DNA from: Methyloligella sp050110875
GTDB taxonomy: Bacteria; Pseudomonadota; Alphaproteobacteria; Rhizobiales; Methyloligellaceae
Reading direction: 5' to 3'
Assembly: GCA_050110875.1 (NCBI GenBank)
Contig: CP188828.1
Location: 744,001 to 808,000, forward strand
Length of the DNA stretch: 64,000 nt
Positions 34,319 through 43,867 of this stretch are shown here, piece by piece. The position numbers were made by a program, and so were the translations under genes. The notes below the pieces were generated by a model. It was given only the letters and a program-made list of their open reading frames with translations. It ran no database searches and was not told where the DNA came from. How positions within the stretch are numbered: position 1 is the first letter of the stretch; each line of letters opens with the position of its first letter.

Positions 34319-35611
34319 TTAAAAGTTGTCTCGGATCCACTCGCTTACCCAGGCGAAATAGCCCGTACCCGTTCCGAGAAAACGCTGCTCTGCCCGGCCT
34401 GCCAGCCGGTCGTCATCCCGCGCCGACTGGAACAGAAGGCCAGTGGCTGCGGAAAAGTCGGGACCACCGCCGGTCTCCGGCGCGCCGCTCAACTTACGCG
34501 GACGGCCAAGACGCACGGGGCGGCCGAACATATTCGAGGCCAACTCGCTCAACCCGGTGAGCTGACTGGCGCCCCCGGTCAGAACGATATGCTGGGCGGC
34601 TTCCGAGGCTTGTCCGTTGGAGGCCAGACGCCGACGCATCTGGTCCAGAATCTCCTCGATGCGTGGCCGAATCATGACTGCCAAGTCGCCCTTAGTGATT
34701 TGATTCAAATTACGATTCTGAACATCGCCGACCGAGGGGTAGGTGATGATCTCGCACTCGTCGGACTCGGTCGCAAACGCGCTGCCGTGGAGCGTCTTGA
34801 GACGTTCGGCATGCTCGATCGGGGTGGAGAGCGAACGGGCGATATCGGTGGTCATGCCGTAGCCGCCCATGGCGATGGCATCGACGTGGATCAGGTGATC
34901 GTCGGAGAAGACCGACAGAGTGGTCGTGCCGGCGCCCAGATCGAGGCAGGCCACGCCGAGCTTCGCCTCGTCATGGGTGATGACGGACAGCGCGCTCGCA
35001 TAGGGCGCCGCGACGAGGGCCGCGATGTTCAGATGGCAGCGCTCGACGCAAAGCATCAGGTTGCGCATGGCGACATCGTCGGCGGTGACCGTATGGATAT
35101 CGATCTTCAAGCGCTCGCCGCACATGCCGACGGGATCGTTGATGCCGGCATTGTCGTCCAGCCCATAGCTGGTGGGCAGCGCATGGAGCACGGTGCGGCC
35201 GTCGCGTCCGGCATATTGGCGGGCGCCGGCCAGGATGCGCATGATGTCGTCCTCGCGGACCACGCCGTTGGGCAGTGCGACGGAGGCGGAGAAGCTGTCG
35301 CTCTTCAGGCGGCCGCAGGTCACGGCGATATGAACGTCCTCGACGGTGACGCCGGCCATGCGCTCGGCCTCGTCCACGGCGGAGCGGATGCAGTGCTCGG
35401 CGCTGTCGAGGTGAACGATCAGCCCGCCCTTCAAGCCCTCGGCCCGATGGTGACCGAAGCCCAGGATCTCGAACTGCATGGGCTCGTTGGTCTCCAGCCA
35501 ATCGGGGGCCGGCTTCGCCTTGGCGATCAGGCATGCGATCTTGCTCGTGCCCAGATCGAGCACGGCCACGATGCGCGGGCGCCTTCCCCTATTTATGATT
35601 GGATGCCGCAT
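34319..35611 (-). CDS. ftsA: Cell division protein FtsA
   Basis: Actin-like ATPase that tethers FtsZ to the membrane. The 430-residue product shows AVLDLGTSKIACLI (phosphate loop 1), the inserted 1C domain (about 90-170), LDLGAGTTTLSVF (phosphate loop 2), VLTGGASQLTGL (adenosine motif) and a C-terminal amphipathic helix ending FAWVSEWIRDNF. ATG 35611 is preferred, with AGG about 10 nt upstream. A TTG at 35647 would add 12 residues and cannot be excluded. It begins about 70 bp after ftsQ ends. Confidence 0.96.
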   Translation of the reverse strand: MRHPIINRGRRPRIVAVLDLGTSKIACLIAKAKPAPDWLETNEPMQFEILGFGHHRAEGLKGGLIVHLDSAEHCIRSAVDEAERMAGVTVEDVHIAVTCGRLKSDSFSASVALPNGVVREDDIMRILAGARQYAGRDGRTVLHALPTSYGLDDNAGINDPVGMCGERLKIDIHTVTADDVAMRNLMLCVERCHLNIAALVAAPYASALSVITHDEAKLGVACLDLGAGTTTLSVFSDDHLIHVDAIAMGGYGMTTDIARSLSTPIEHAERLKTLHGSAFATESDECEIITYPSVGDVQNRNLNQITKGDLAVMIRPRIEEILDQMRRRLASNGQASEAAQHIVLTGGASQLTGLSELASNMFGRPVRLGRPRKLSGAPETGGGPDFSAATGLLFQSARDDDRLAGRAEQRFLGTGTGYFAWVSEWIRDNF

Positions 35612-35681
35612 CCAAGTCTTACCTGATCCAAAATGGCCCGATCGCAATCAGGCCCTATCCAATTCTCGTCCTCGGTTCGTC

Positions 35682-36692
35682 TTACGTGCTTCCCTTCGGC
35701 GGAGCGGGAGACGTGCTCGCCGTCGGCAGTCCGGGATCCTGGCCGGGTGGCCTTCCAGCCGGGATCCGGGGTGTTTCGTGGAAGCGAACGGTCACCCGAT
35801 CGCCCAAGCGGAGATCGACGCTGGCGATGTCGCGGTTCAGAATGCCGCGCCGATCGTCCAGGTCTATGAGGGCGGTGAGCGCCTGACCGATATTGTCGTC
35901 CGGCAGCATCACATCGAGACCCGAGTAAAGCTTCAGATTCCAGCGGCGATCGCCGACGCGAATGGCCGCCAAGAGCTGATCTTCCAGATTGGAGAAGAGC
36001 GTCAGGGTGCCGAACAGCTCCGCGGCGTTCTTCGCAGCTCCCTCGCCCACCACGATGGGCAGGCTCGGATAGGCATCGGGCACGGCGGGAGCGAGCACGG
36101 CGCCTTCGGAGTCGACCACATAAGTCTTGCCCTTGTTCTGCCAGATGGCGAAGGGCGTGCGCTCCTCGATCACCACTTTGAGGGTGGACGGCAGGAGCCG
36201 CATGACCTGGGCGTGCTTCACCCACGACACCTGTTCCAGCCGCTGTTTCGCAGCGGCGGTGTCGAAAGCCAGCAGGATGGTGTCGGCATCGGCCTCAAGG
36301 GCATCGGCGATCTCGGCGTCGGACGCGTGCTCCTGACCTTCCAGCACGATCCGCTGGGCACCGAGCCCCGCCGCGACGGCCATGGCGCCAACACCGTTCT
36401 CGGCCTGCTCGTAAAGATTTTGAACCTGGCCGCCGGACCAAAGCCCGTAGGTCGTGCTTAGGCCGAGGAAGGCAAGGGCGAACAGACGCCAGGGGCGCTG
36501 CTTCCGGCTGCTGGAAAGCTCGATGCGGCGCAGGCGTCGCGTCGCGACCCGGCGGATATCGCGAGCGTTGGAAACCTTAACGGTGGTGAGGCTGCGGCCA
36601 CGCGACGGATCGATCGACCGCGCAATAAGCGGGTCGGCCTGGTCTTCGCCTTTCTGTCTCGACCGCAAGGGCCAAAAGCTCAGCGATTGCAC
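35682..36692 (-). CDS. ftsQ: Cell division protein FtsQ
   Basis: Bitopic divisome protein bridging cytoplasmic and periplasmic division factors. The 336-residue product has a basic cytoplasmic region of about 65 residues, one transmembrane helix (about 67-87, RLFALAFLGLSTTYGLW) and a POTRA domain (about 110-180, IVLEGQEHASDAEIADAL). The FtsQ beta domain (EERTPFAIWQNKGKTYVVDSEG) and a Pro-rich tail follow. The start codon is GTG 36692 with GGAGGATG seven bases upstream, and it overlaps the end of ddlB by 13 bp. Confidence 0.94.
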   Translation of the reverse strand: MQSLSFWPLRSRQKGEDQADPLIARSIDPSRGRSLTTVKVSNARDIRRVATRRLRRIELSSSRKQRPWRLFALAFLGLSTTYGLWSGGQVQNLYEQAENGVGAMAVAAGLGAQRIVLEGQEHASDAEIADALEADADTILLAFDTAAAKQRLEQVSWVKHAQVMRLLPSTLKVVIEERTPFAIWQNKGKTYVVDSEGAVLAPAVPDAYPSLPIVVGEGAAKNAAELFGTLTLFSNLEDQLLAAIRVGDRRWNLKLYSGLDVMLPDDNIGQALTALIDLDDRRGILNRDIASVDLRLGDRVTVRFHETPRIPAGRPPGQDPGLPTASTSPAPPKGST

Positions 36693-37627
36693 GACGCATC
36701 CTCCACGATCCAGCGGACCAATTCCCCAAATGAGCGTCCGCTATACGCCGCTAGCTCGGGCACGAGCGACGTGGATGTCATTCCAGGCTGGGTATTAACT
36801 TCTAGACAGATGAGGCCCCCGGACCCTGCCGCAGAATCGTCGTAACGGAAGTCCGAGCGGCTTACCCCTCGGCAGCCCAGTGCCCGATGAGCCGCTACCG
36901 ACAGCTTCCGTACCAATTGGTAAACATTCGGTAAAAGTTGCGCCGGCAGGATGTGATCCGAGCCGCCTGCAGCGTATTTCGCCTCGTAGTCGTAGAAGAC
37001 AGATTTCTGGGCCGGACAGATCTCGATAACGTCGAGGGGCTCGTCCCCCATCACCGCGCAGGTGAGCTCGCGGCCGGGGATGAAGCGCTCGATCATCACC
37101 TCCTCGCCATGGCCCCAATCGGCACTGAAAAGCTCCTGGGGCGGGTGCTCCTGATCCTCGCGGACGATATAGACCCCGACGCTGGATCCCTCGTTCACCG
37201 GCTTGATGACATAGGGCGGATTCATGGGGTGGGCCTTGGCCGCTTCCATGCGGGGCAGGACGAGGCTCTCGGCCACGGGCACGCCGCCGGCCCTCAGCGC
37301 CAGCTTCGCCTTCTCCTTGTGCATAGCCAGGGCGGAGGCAAGCACGCCGGAATGGGTGTAGGGAATCTGCAGGGTCTCGAGGATGCCCTGAACGCAGCCA
37401 TCTTCGCCGAACCGGCCGTGAAGCGCGTTGAAGCAGATATCTGGGGCGATTTCGGCCAGCCGCGAGGCCACATCGCGTCCGGCATCGATCTTGGTGACCC
37501 GGTAGCCCTCTTCCTCGAGGGCCTTGGCACAGGCATCGCCCGAGCGCAGGGAAATCTCCCGTTCCGCGGACATGCCGCCCATCAGCACTGCCACATGGGT
37601 TGCTTTATGGGCCCCGCCGTCGCTCAA
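36680..37627 (-). CDS. ddlB: D-alanine--D-alanine ligase
   Basis: ATP-grasp enzyme that makes the D-Ala-D-Ala dipeptide for MurF. The 315-residue product shows VAVLMGGMSAEREISLRSG, CFNALHGRFGEDGCVQG, the ATP loop NEGSSVGVYIV, SDFRYDD and the metal-binding CLEVNTQPGMTSTSLVPE. The start codon is TTG 37627, with GGGGGA about 9 nt upstream; it gives the expected N-terminus. It is separated from murB by 136 bp holding a perfect 10-bp inverted repeat, and its end overlaps the ftsQ start. Confidence 0.96.
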   Translation of the reverse strand: MSDGGAHKATHVAVLMGGMSAEREISLRSGDACAKALEEEGYRVTKIDAGRDVASRLAEIAPDICFNALHGRFGEDGCVQGILETLQIPYTHSGVLASALAMHKEKAKLALRAGGVPVAESLVLPRMEAAKAHPMNPPYVIKPVNEGSSVGVYIVREDQEHPPQELFSADWGHGEEVMIERFIPGRELTCAVMGDEPLDVIEICPAQKSVFYDYEAKYAAGGSDHILPAQLLPNVYQLVRKLSVAAHRALGCRGVSRSDFRYDDSAAGSGGLICLEVNTQPGMTSTSLVPELAAYSGRSFGELVRWIVEDASCNR

Positions 37628-37652
37628 TTGTGGATATCCCCCGTCGCCATTT

Positions 37653-37677
37653 GCTTATCGATGCCGAATCGATAAGC
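37653..37677. promoter_or_regulatory. Perfect inverted repeat between murB and ddlB, possible attenuator or operator
   Basis: Arms GCTTATCGAT (37653-37662) and ATCGATAAGC (37668-37677) with a 5-nt loop. On the minus strand it lies 26 nt before the ddlB start. It is preceded by a GGAGGAGGAG stretch and a GTG that could open a nine-codon leader frame ending inside the hairpin. No T-run is present. Confidence 0.5.
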
Positions 37678-37763
37678 GAATCACCTCCTCCTCCGGTCTA
37701 CGCCAGAGGCGGGAATCTGACAATGGATACGGTGACTTAAGAGGCCGAAAGAGGCGGAATTTT

Positions 37764-38693
37764 CTATCCCTTGGTGCCTAGGCGCTTGATTTCCCAGTCG
37801 AGATCGACGCCGCTGGTCTGCTTGACGCGAGCGCGGACGGTCTCACCGAGGGTTTCCAGGTCATCGGCGGTGGCGCCGCCCTCGTTGATCAGGAAGTTGC
37901 AGTGCAGCTCGGAGACCTTGGCCTTGCCCACCTCCAGCCCACGGCAGCCGGCGGCATCGATAAGCTGCCAGGATTTGTGTCCGGGCGGGTTCTTGAAGGT
38001 GCTGCCGCCGGTGCGGCTCTTGATGGGCTGCACCTCTTCCCGATAATCGGCGATCTCGTTCATCTCGGCCTGGATTTCCGCCGTGTTTCCGGGATGGCCT
38101 TGGAACAGGCCTTCGGTGAAGATCAGCTCTTCCGAGGCGCCGCAATGGCGGTAGGTGTAGCCGAGATCGGCAAGACTCAGCACATGGATCTCGCCGCGCC
38201 GGTCGACGGCACGGGCCTCGACCAGAACATCCTTGGTCTCGCTGCCATGGGCGCCGGCATTCATGCGCAAGGCGCCGCCCAGCGATCCCGGAATGCCGCG
38301 ATAGAAGGCGAGACCGGCGATGCCGGCATCGGCAGCGGCGCGGGCGAGCTTCACGTCGGGCACGGCGGTGCCGGCGCGCAGGCGGTGATCGCCCTCGACC
38401 TCGATCTGTCCGAAGCCCTTGCCGAGACGGATGACGACACCCCTTATGCCGCCGTCACGGACCAGCAGGTTGGAGCCCAGCCCGACGATGGTGACGGGGA
38501 TGTCCGCCGGGACATGCTTCAGGAAATAGGCGAGATCGGTCTCGTCGGCGGGGGTGAAGAGCACCTCCGCCGGGCCGCCGACCCGGAACCAGGTGAGATC
38601 GGCCAAAGTGGCTTCGGGCTTCAACCGCCCGCGCAGCTCCGGCAGGGACTCGGCCAGTTCGCTGGCGAGGCCTTTCAGTTCGGTCTCGCTCAC
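37764..38693 (-). CDS. murB: UDP-N-acetylenolpyruvoylglucosamine reductase
   Basis: FAD enzyme that reduces UDP-GlcNAc-enolpyruvate to UDP-MurNAc. The 309-residue product has the FAD-binding segments TIVGLGSNLLVRDGG and FYRGIPGSLGGALRMNAGAHG, the catalytic serine in GGSTFKNPPG and the C-terminal glutamate region NFLINEGGATADDLE. The GTG start at 38693 overlaps the murC stop (GTGA); the longer open frame to 38741 lies inside murC and is not needed. Confidence 0.96.
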   Translation of the reverse strand: MSETELKGLASELAESLPELRGRLKPEATLADLTWFRVGGPAEVLFTPADETDLAYFLKHVPADIPVTIVGLGSNLLVRDGGIRGVVIRLGKGFGQIEVEGDHRLRAGTAVPDVKLARAAADAGIAGLAFYRGIPGSLGGALRMNAGAHGSETKDVLVEARAVDRRGEIHVLSLADLGYTYRHCGASEELIFTEGLFQGHPGNTAEIQAEMNEIADYREEVQPIKSRTGGSTFKNPPGHKSWQLIDAAGCRGLEVGKAKVSELHCNFLINEGGATADDLETLGETVRARVKQTSGVDLDWEIKRLGTKG

Positions 38694-40120
38694 GCTTTCA
38701 CCTTCCCCTCTGCCAAGCGCCCCGGCAGGTTCGCCATCCATTCGGAGATGGTGCCGGCGCCCAACCCGACGACCATGTCGCCCGGCTTGGCCTCACTGAC
38801 GATGGTTGCCGCAAGGCTTTCCTCGTCGTCCACCGGAATGACATGGGCATGGCCGTGGCGGCGGAGACTGGTCACGAACTCGTCCCGATCGATGCCGGGG
38901 ATCGGCGCCTCGCCGGCGGAATAGACCGGCGTCACGATCGCCGTGTGGGCATCGTCCAGACAGGCGGAGAACTCGTTGAACAGATTCTGCAGCCGGGTAT
39001 AGCGGTGGGGCTGCATGATAGCGATGACACGGCCCGTATCGGCGGAGCGGGCGGCGCGGAGCACGGCCGCGATCTCCACCGGGTGGTGGGCGTAGTCGTC
39101 GTAGAAATGGACGCCGTTCCATTCGCCGACATGGGAGAAGCGGCGCTTCACGCCGGAGAAGGCGGCGAGGCTCTCGCGGATCTGCGTTTCGCTCAAGCCG
39201 GCCTCGATGCCGACGCCGATGGCGGCGAGCGCGTTCAACGCATTGTAATGGCCGAGTGCCGGCAGCTTGACGTCGGGATAGCGGTTCGGACCGCCCCGCG
39301 CCCCGCGGCCCAGCTCCACGTCGAAGATCATGCCGTGGCCTTCAGTCCGCAAGTTCGTCATGCGGATATCGGAATCCCGCGAAGCGCCGTAGGTCAGCAC
39401 ACGCCGACCGTTGGCGGCACCGCCGAGACGGGCCAGCATGGCGCGGACCACCGGATGGTCGATCCCGGCGACCACCAGCCCGTAGAACGGAATCGCATCG
39501 ATGAACTGCTCGAAGGCGGCATGGAGGCGATCGGTCGTTTCCCAGTAATCCATGTGCTCCGGATCGATATTGGTGACGACGCCGATCTGGGTGGGCAGCT
39601 TGACGAAGGTGCCGTCGGATTCGTCCGCCTCGACGATCATCCATTCGCCTTCGCCGATGCGGGCATTGGTGCCCCAATCGTTGATGATGCCGCCCGCGAT
39701 CACCGTCGGGTCGATGCCGCTATCGGTCAGGAGATCGGCGATCATCGCCGTGGTGGTGGTCTTGCCGTGACTGCCGGTGACGGAGACAGTGGCGCGATCG
39801 CGCATCAATTCGGCCAGCATCTCGGCGCGGCGGATGATGGGAATGCCTTGCTCCTTCGCCGCCTCGAATTCCGGGTTGCCCGGCTTCACGGCGCTGGAGA
39901 TCACCAGATAGCCGATCTCCTTCACGTTCTCCGGATCGTGACCGATCAGGCAGCGGATGTTCTGCTTCCGCAAGCGCTCCAGATTGGCGCCGTCCTTCAG
40001 GTCGCTGCCCTGCACGCGGTAGCCGCGCGTGTGCATCACCTCGGCGATGGCGCTCATGCCGATGCCGCCGATACCGACGATATGGAAGATGCCGGTCTTC
40101 TCCGGCGGAGGCAGACGCAT
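38690..40120 (-). CDS. murC: UDP-N-acetylmuramate--L-alanine ligase
   Basis: Adds L-Ala to UDP-MurNAc, the first step of stem peptide synthesis. The 476-residue product begins with FHIVGIGGIGMSAIAEVM, followed by the P-loop VTGSHGKTTTT, the ADESDGTF segment, NIDPEHMDYW, FYDDYAHHPVEI and QPHRYTRLQ, all Mur-ligase landmarks. ATG 40120 is chosen because it opens the conserved N-terminus; the open frame upstream to 40339 is Arg-rich and runs into murG. It starts 35 bp after the murG stop. Confidence 0.97.
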   Translation of the reverse strand: MRLPPPEKTGIFHIVGIGGIGMSAIAEVMHTRGYRVQGSDLKDGANLERLRKQNIRCLIGHDPENVKEIGYLVISSAVKPGNPEFEAAKEQGIPIIRRAEMLAELMRDRATVSVTGSHGKTTTTAMIADLLTDSGIDPTVIAGGIINDWGTNARIGEGEWMIVEADESDGTFVKLPTQIGVVTNIDPEHMDYWETTDRLHAAFEQFIDAIPFYGLVVAGIDHPVVRAMLARLGGAANGRRVLTYGASRDSDIRMTNLRTEGHGMIFDVELGRGARGGPNRYPDVKLPALGHYNALNALAAIGVGIEAGLSETQIRESLAAFSGVKRRFSHVGEWNGVHFYDDYAHHPVEIAAVLRAARSADTGRVIAIMQPHRYTRLQNLFNEFSACLDDAHTAIVTPVYSAGEAPIPGIDRDEFVTSLRRHGHAHVIPVDDEESLAATIVSEAKPGDMVVGLGAGTISEWMANLPGRLAEGKVKA

Positions 40121-40155
40121 GGGTTGGTCGTGTCCCTTCCTTCGGGTGAGGCTTG

Positions 40156-41268
40156 TTAAGCGCTCTGTTGGTTCTCGGCGGCGAGCGCCTCGGCGAAATC
40201 GGCGAGTCGAGTCACCGCATCCACCGTACCCGCTTCTTTCGCCTTTTCGGCGGCCGCCGCAAGGCGATCGGGCGCATCGAACAGGGTTTCCAATTCGCGG
40301 GCCAAGCGCTCGGGCGTCAGCTCGCTTTGCGGAAAACACCAGCCACCGCCTTTTTCGGCGAGCCGAGTAGCATTCTCAAGCTGATCGTTGTCAAGAGCGT
40401 GGGGGAGCGGCACGAAGATCGCCGGCCGGCCGATGGCCATCATTTCCGCCACGGTGGAGGCCCCGGATCGCGAGCAGACGAGATGGGCGTTGGCGATCCG
40501 CTCAGGCAGATCCTTGAAGAACGGCGCGAGATGGGCGGCGATGCCCGCTTGCTCGTAAGCGATCCGGGTGGTCTCGAGATCCTCCTCCCGGGTCTGCTGC
40601 ACGACGGTGAGGCGCCGCCGCATGGAATCGGGCAGGAGCGGCAGGGCCGCCGGGAAGACCTCGGAGAAGAAATGCGCCCCCTGGCTGCCGCCGAAGATCA
40701 GGAGCAGTAGGCGGCCATCCTTGCTCGGCGGCTCGTAAGGCCGGTCGCGGAACGCCAGGACGGCAGCGCGGACCGGCGTGCCTGTCACGGTGGATTTGGC
40801 GACCGCCGCCGCGCTCATCTTCTTGGTGGGCGAAACGGTGAGGGCCACCTTGGTGGTGAGCTTGGACAGCAGCCTATTGGCGCGGCCCATGACGGCATTC
40901 TGCTCATGCACGGCGGTCGGAATGCCCAGGGTCCTCGCTGCGATGACCGGCGGCAAGGTCGGATAGCCGCCGAAGCCGATCACGGCGCGGGGCTTCACCC
41001 GGCGCAGCATGGCCAGGCCGCCGAGATAGCCCGTGCCAAGCGTCGCGAAGGTCATCAGGAGGCTCAGCGGGTTGCGGCTCCGCATGGTCGCTGCCGGCAG
41101 GCGGTGGATTTTGCGGGCGGGAAAATCGGTGTCGTATTTCTCGGCCCGGAGATCGGTGGCGAGCTCGACGGCGTAGCCGCGAGACTTCAGTTCTTCGGCT
41201 AGGGCCGCGGCGGGGAAGAGATGGCCGCCCGTGCCGCCCGCCGCCAGGAGAAACGGTTGGTCGCTCAC
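40156..41268 (-). CDS. murG: Lipid II synthase, MurG glycosyltransferase
   Basis: Transfers GlcNAc from UDP-GlcNAc to lipid I on the cytoplasmic face of the membrane, producing lipid II. The 370-residue product carries the N-terminal glycine loop AAGGTGGHLFPAAALAEEL, the second loop GFGGYPTLPPV, IFGGSQGAHFF, and the UDP-GlcNAc pocket CSRSGASTVAEM followed by PLPHALDNDQLENA. The GTG start at 41268 overlaps the ftsW stop (GTGA). Confidence 0.97.
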   Translation of the reverse strand: MSDQPFLLAAGGTGGHLFPAAALAEELKSRGYAVELATDLRAEKYDTDFPARKIHRLPAATMRSRNPLSLLMTFATLGTGYLGGLAMLRRVKPRAVIGFGGYPTLPPVIAARTLGIPTAVHEQNAVMGRANRLLSKLTTKVALTVSPTKKMSAAAVAKSTVTGTPVRAAVLAFRDRPYEPPSKDGRLLLLIFGGSQGAHFFSEVFPAALPLLPDSMRRRLTVVQQTREEDLETTRIAYEQAGIAAHLAPFFKDLPERIANAHLVCSRSGASTVAEMMAIGRPAIFVPLPHALDNDQLENATRLAEKGGGWCFPQSELTPERLARELETLFDAPDRLAAAAEKAKEAGTVDAVTRLADFAEALAAENQQSA

Positions 41269-42440
41269 GCCGCCTGCTCCCGCACATCGTCCTCCGACGC
41301 GTGACGGCTTCGATCGCGCGCGATGCGCTGGGCGGCCTTGGGCCGCTTCCTGGTAAGGCCGAGGATGAAGCCCGCCGTCAGTCCCATGGAAAGCATGGAG
41401 GTGCCGCCATGGGAGATGAAGGGCAAGGTCATGCCCTTGGCGGGCAGAAGACCGACATTCACCGACAGATTGATGAGCGTCTGAAAACCGAAAAGCATCA
41501 CTAGCCCGGCGATGGCGAGACGGATGAAGCCATCGGGCTCATGAGCGGCCTTGGCGAAGCCGCGCAGCACGATGAAGGCGAACATGGCCACCAGGACGAC
41601 GCAGGCGACGAGGCCGTATTCCTCCGCCGCCACGGCGAAGATGAAGTCCGTATGGGCGTCGGGCAGGACGGTCTTGATGGTCCCCTCGCCCGGCCCGCGC
41701 CCGAACCAACCGCCTTGCAGGAAGGATTCGATGGCCCGGTCGGTCTGGTAGGTATCGCCGGATTGGGGATCGAGGAAGCGATCGATACGGGAGGCCACGT
41801 GGGGCACCAGGAAGTAGCTGGCGGTCAAACCGGCGATGGCGACGATGGCGAGGGCAACGATCCAGACGAGATCCATGCCGGCCATGAAGAAGAGCCCGCC
41901 CCAGACCAGGGTAACCAGCATGGTCTGGCCGAAATCGGGCTGCAGCACGAGCAGCGTGGCCAGCACGATATAGAACAGCAGCGCGAGCTCGATGCCGGGC
42001 ACGTCTCGCCGCGTCTGGTGCTCGTGAAAGAGCCAGGCGACCAGCACCACGAAGGCCGGCTTCACGAACTCGGTCGGCTGGATGGAGAAGGCGCCGATCT
42101 GCAGCCAGCGCTGGGCCCCCTTCACCTCGGTGCCGACCCAGAGGGTGAGCAGCATCATGAGGAGGCCGCCCACGAAGATGACCAGGCTGGCGCGCCGGAT
42201 CATCTTTGGCGACAGGGTGGAGGCGGCAAACATGATGAGCACCGCGGGCGGGATCATCAAAGCGTGGCGCCGCACGAAATAGAACGGCTCGAGATCGTAG
42301 CGCGCCGCCATGGGCGGGCTGGCCGCGAAGGAGAGCAGAAGCCCCGCCGCCATCAACAGCAGCATGCCGAAGAACATCAGGCGGTCGACGGTGAACCACC
42401 AGTCGCTGAGCACGCTGCGGTCGGCACGGGCAAGCCTCAT
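41265..42440 (-). CDS. ftsW: SEDS septal peptidoglycan polymerase FtsW
   Basis: Polytopic glycosyltransferase that polymerises lipid II at the septum together with FtsI. The 391-residue product has about ten transmembrane helices and SEDS landmarks: GAQRWLQIGAFSIQPTEFVKPA with its catalytic Asp-equivalent surroundings, LLVLQPDFGQTMLV, GRGPGEGTIKTVLPDAHTDFIFAVAAEEYG and the C-terminal PFISHGGTSML. Both ends overlap neighbours by 4 bp (murD upstream, murG downstream). FtsW and its RodA paralogue look alike, but position in dcw fixes this one. Confidence 0.96.
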   Translation of the reverse strand: MRLARADRSVLSDWWFTVDRLMFFGMLLLMAAGLLLSFAASPPMAARYDLEPFYFVRRHALMIPPAVLIMFAASTLSPKMIRRASLVIFVGGLLMMLLTLWVGTEVKGAQRWLQIGAFSIQPTEFVKPAFVVLVAWLFHEHQTRRDVPGIELALLFYIVLATLLVLQPDFGQTMLVTLVWGGLFFMAGMDLVWIVALAIVAIAGLTASYFLVPHVASRIDRFLDPQSGDTYQTDRAIESFLQGGWFGRGPGEGTIKTVLPDAHTDFIFAVAAEEYGLVACVVLVAMFAFIVLRGFAKAAHEPDGFIRLAIAGLVMLFGFQTLINLSVNVGLLPAKGMTLPFISHGGTSMLSMGLTAGFILGLTRKRPKAAQRIARDRSRHASEDDVREQAA

Positions 42441-43858
42441 GCGGGCGCATCTCCTTCCGCATCGGCGCGGACGACGCCATCGATCGCCAGCACGGCATCG
42501 ATGAAGGCCTCCCCGCGCTTCTCGAAATTGTCGAACTGGTCGTAGGAGGCGCAGGCCGGGGAGAGGAGCACCACCGATTCTTTCGGATCGGCGGCGGCCA
42601 CCGCATCCTCGGCCGCCTGCCTCACGGCCTCCTTCAGTGTGCCGGAGATGGTGCGGTCCAGATCGTCGCCGAGAGCATGGTCGAAGTCCTCCGCCGCCTC
42701 GCCGATCAGATAGGCCTTCTTGATTTTCTGGAAGTAAGGCTCCAGCCCCTTCAGCCCACCCTCCTTGGGGCGGCCGCCGACGATCCAGTAGATGTTGTCG
42801 AACGCGGTAAGCGCCTTGGCGGCGGCATCGGCGTTGGTCGCCTTGGAATCGTTGACGAACAGGATGCGGCCGAGCTTGCCCACCTGCTCCATGCGGTGGG
42901 ATAGGCCGGGAAAGGTCCGCAAACCCAGCTCGATCTCCTGCAAGGTCAGATGCTGGCTGCGAACCAGGGCGTAGGCGGCGGCGGCGTTCTGCCAGTTATG
43001 GGCACCGCGGAGCGCGCCGAGCCCTTCCAGGGTCGCGTCGGTTTTCTCCTCGCCGCCCTCCATCTCGTGGAGCATGGCGTGCTCGACATAAACGCCGGTC
43101 TCCACCGGACCTGTGACGCTGATGCGCTCGATCCGGAACGGTCCCTTCAAGGCATCGGCGATCTTGCGGCTCTCCTCATCGTCCACGCCGATGACGGCGG
43201 TGTCGCCCTCCCCCATCTGCTCGAACACCCGCGCCTTGATGGCGGCGTAGTTCTCGAGGCTTCCGTGGCGGTCGAGATGGTCCGGGGTGATGTTGAGTAG
43301 GGCCGCGGCGTTCGGGTGGAGCGACGGGGTCAGATCGATTTGGAAAGAGGACATCTCCAGCACGTAGATCGCATCGTCGGCGAAGGGATCGAGATCGAGC
43401 ACGGCGCGGCCGATATTGCCGCCCTCCTGGACGCTGCGGCCCGCCTCGCGCAGGAGATGGGCGGTGAGCGCCGTGGTGGTGGATTTGCCGTTGGTGCCGG
43501 TGACGACGATGGTCTTGGCCTTGCTTCCCTCCGCTTCGCGCTGGCGGAAGAACAGCTCGGTGTCGCCGATGATTTCGACACCCGCCTCGTGGGCCTTCTT
43601 GACGGTCCAATGCGGAATCGGATGGGTCAGCGGCACGCCGGGCGCGAGCACCAGCGCGGCGAAGCGCGACCAATCGGCGATAGAGAGATCGCCGGTCTGG
43701 ACGTTCTCCTCGTCCGCCTTCCAGCGCTTTTCGGGCGTGTCGTCCCAGGCGAAGACATGGGCCCCGCCCGCGCTCAGGGCCTTGGCGGCGGCGATGCCGC
43801 TCAAGCCAAGTCCGAAAACCGCGACGTCGCGTCCGGTGAAGACATCGATGGGAATCAT
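42437..43858 (-). CDS. murD: UDP-N-acetylmuramoylalanine--D-glutamate ligase
   Basis: Adds D-Glu to UDP-MurNAc-L-Ala. The 473-residue product has the N-terminal Rossmann segment VAVFGLGLSGIAAAKAL, the P-loop VTGTNGKSTTT, LNITPDHLDRHGS, NWQNAAAAYAL, FVNDSKATNADAAAKAL and the C-terminal LLSPACASYDQF motif specific to MurD. ATG 43858 is 9 bp after the mraY stop; the stop overlaps the ftsW start. Confidence 0.97.
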   Translation of the reverse strand: MIPIDVFTGRDVAVFGLGLSGIAAAKALSAGGAHVFAWDDTPEKRWKADEENVQTGDLSIADWSRFAALVLAPGVPLTHPIPHWTVKKAHEAGVEIIGDTELFFRQREAEGSKAKTIVVTGTNGKSTTTALTAHLLREAGRSVQEGGNIGRAVLDLDPFADDAIYVLEMSSFQIDLTPSLHPNAAALLNITPDHLDRHGSLENYAAIKARVFEQMGEGDTAVIGVDDEESRKIADALKGPFRIERISVTGPVETGVYVEHAMLHEMEGGEEKTDATLEGLGALRGAHNWQNAAAAYALVRSQHLTLQEIELGLRTFPGLSHRMEQVGKLGRILFVNDSKATNADAAAKALTAFDNIYWIVGGRPKEGGLKGLEPYFQKIKKAYLIGEAAEDFDHALGDDLDRTISGTLKEAVRQAAEDAVAAADPKESVVLLSPACASYDQFDNFEKRGEAFIDAVLAIDGVVRADAEGDAPA

Positions 43859-43867
43859 CTCTCGACC

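Noticed and set aside
40121..40339. Upstream extension of murC
   Set aside because: Arg/Gly-rich and overlaps murG; ATG 40120 opens the conserved Mur ligase N-terminus.
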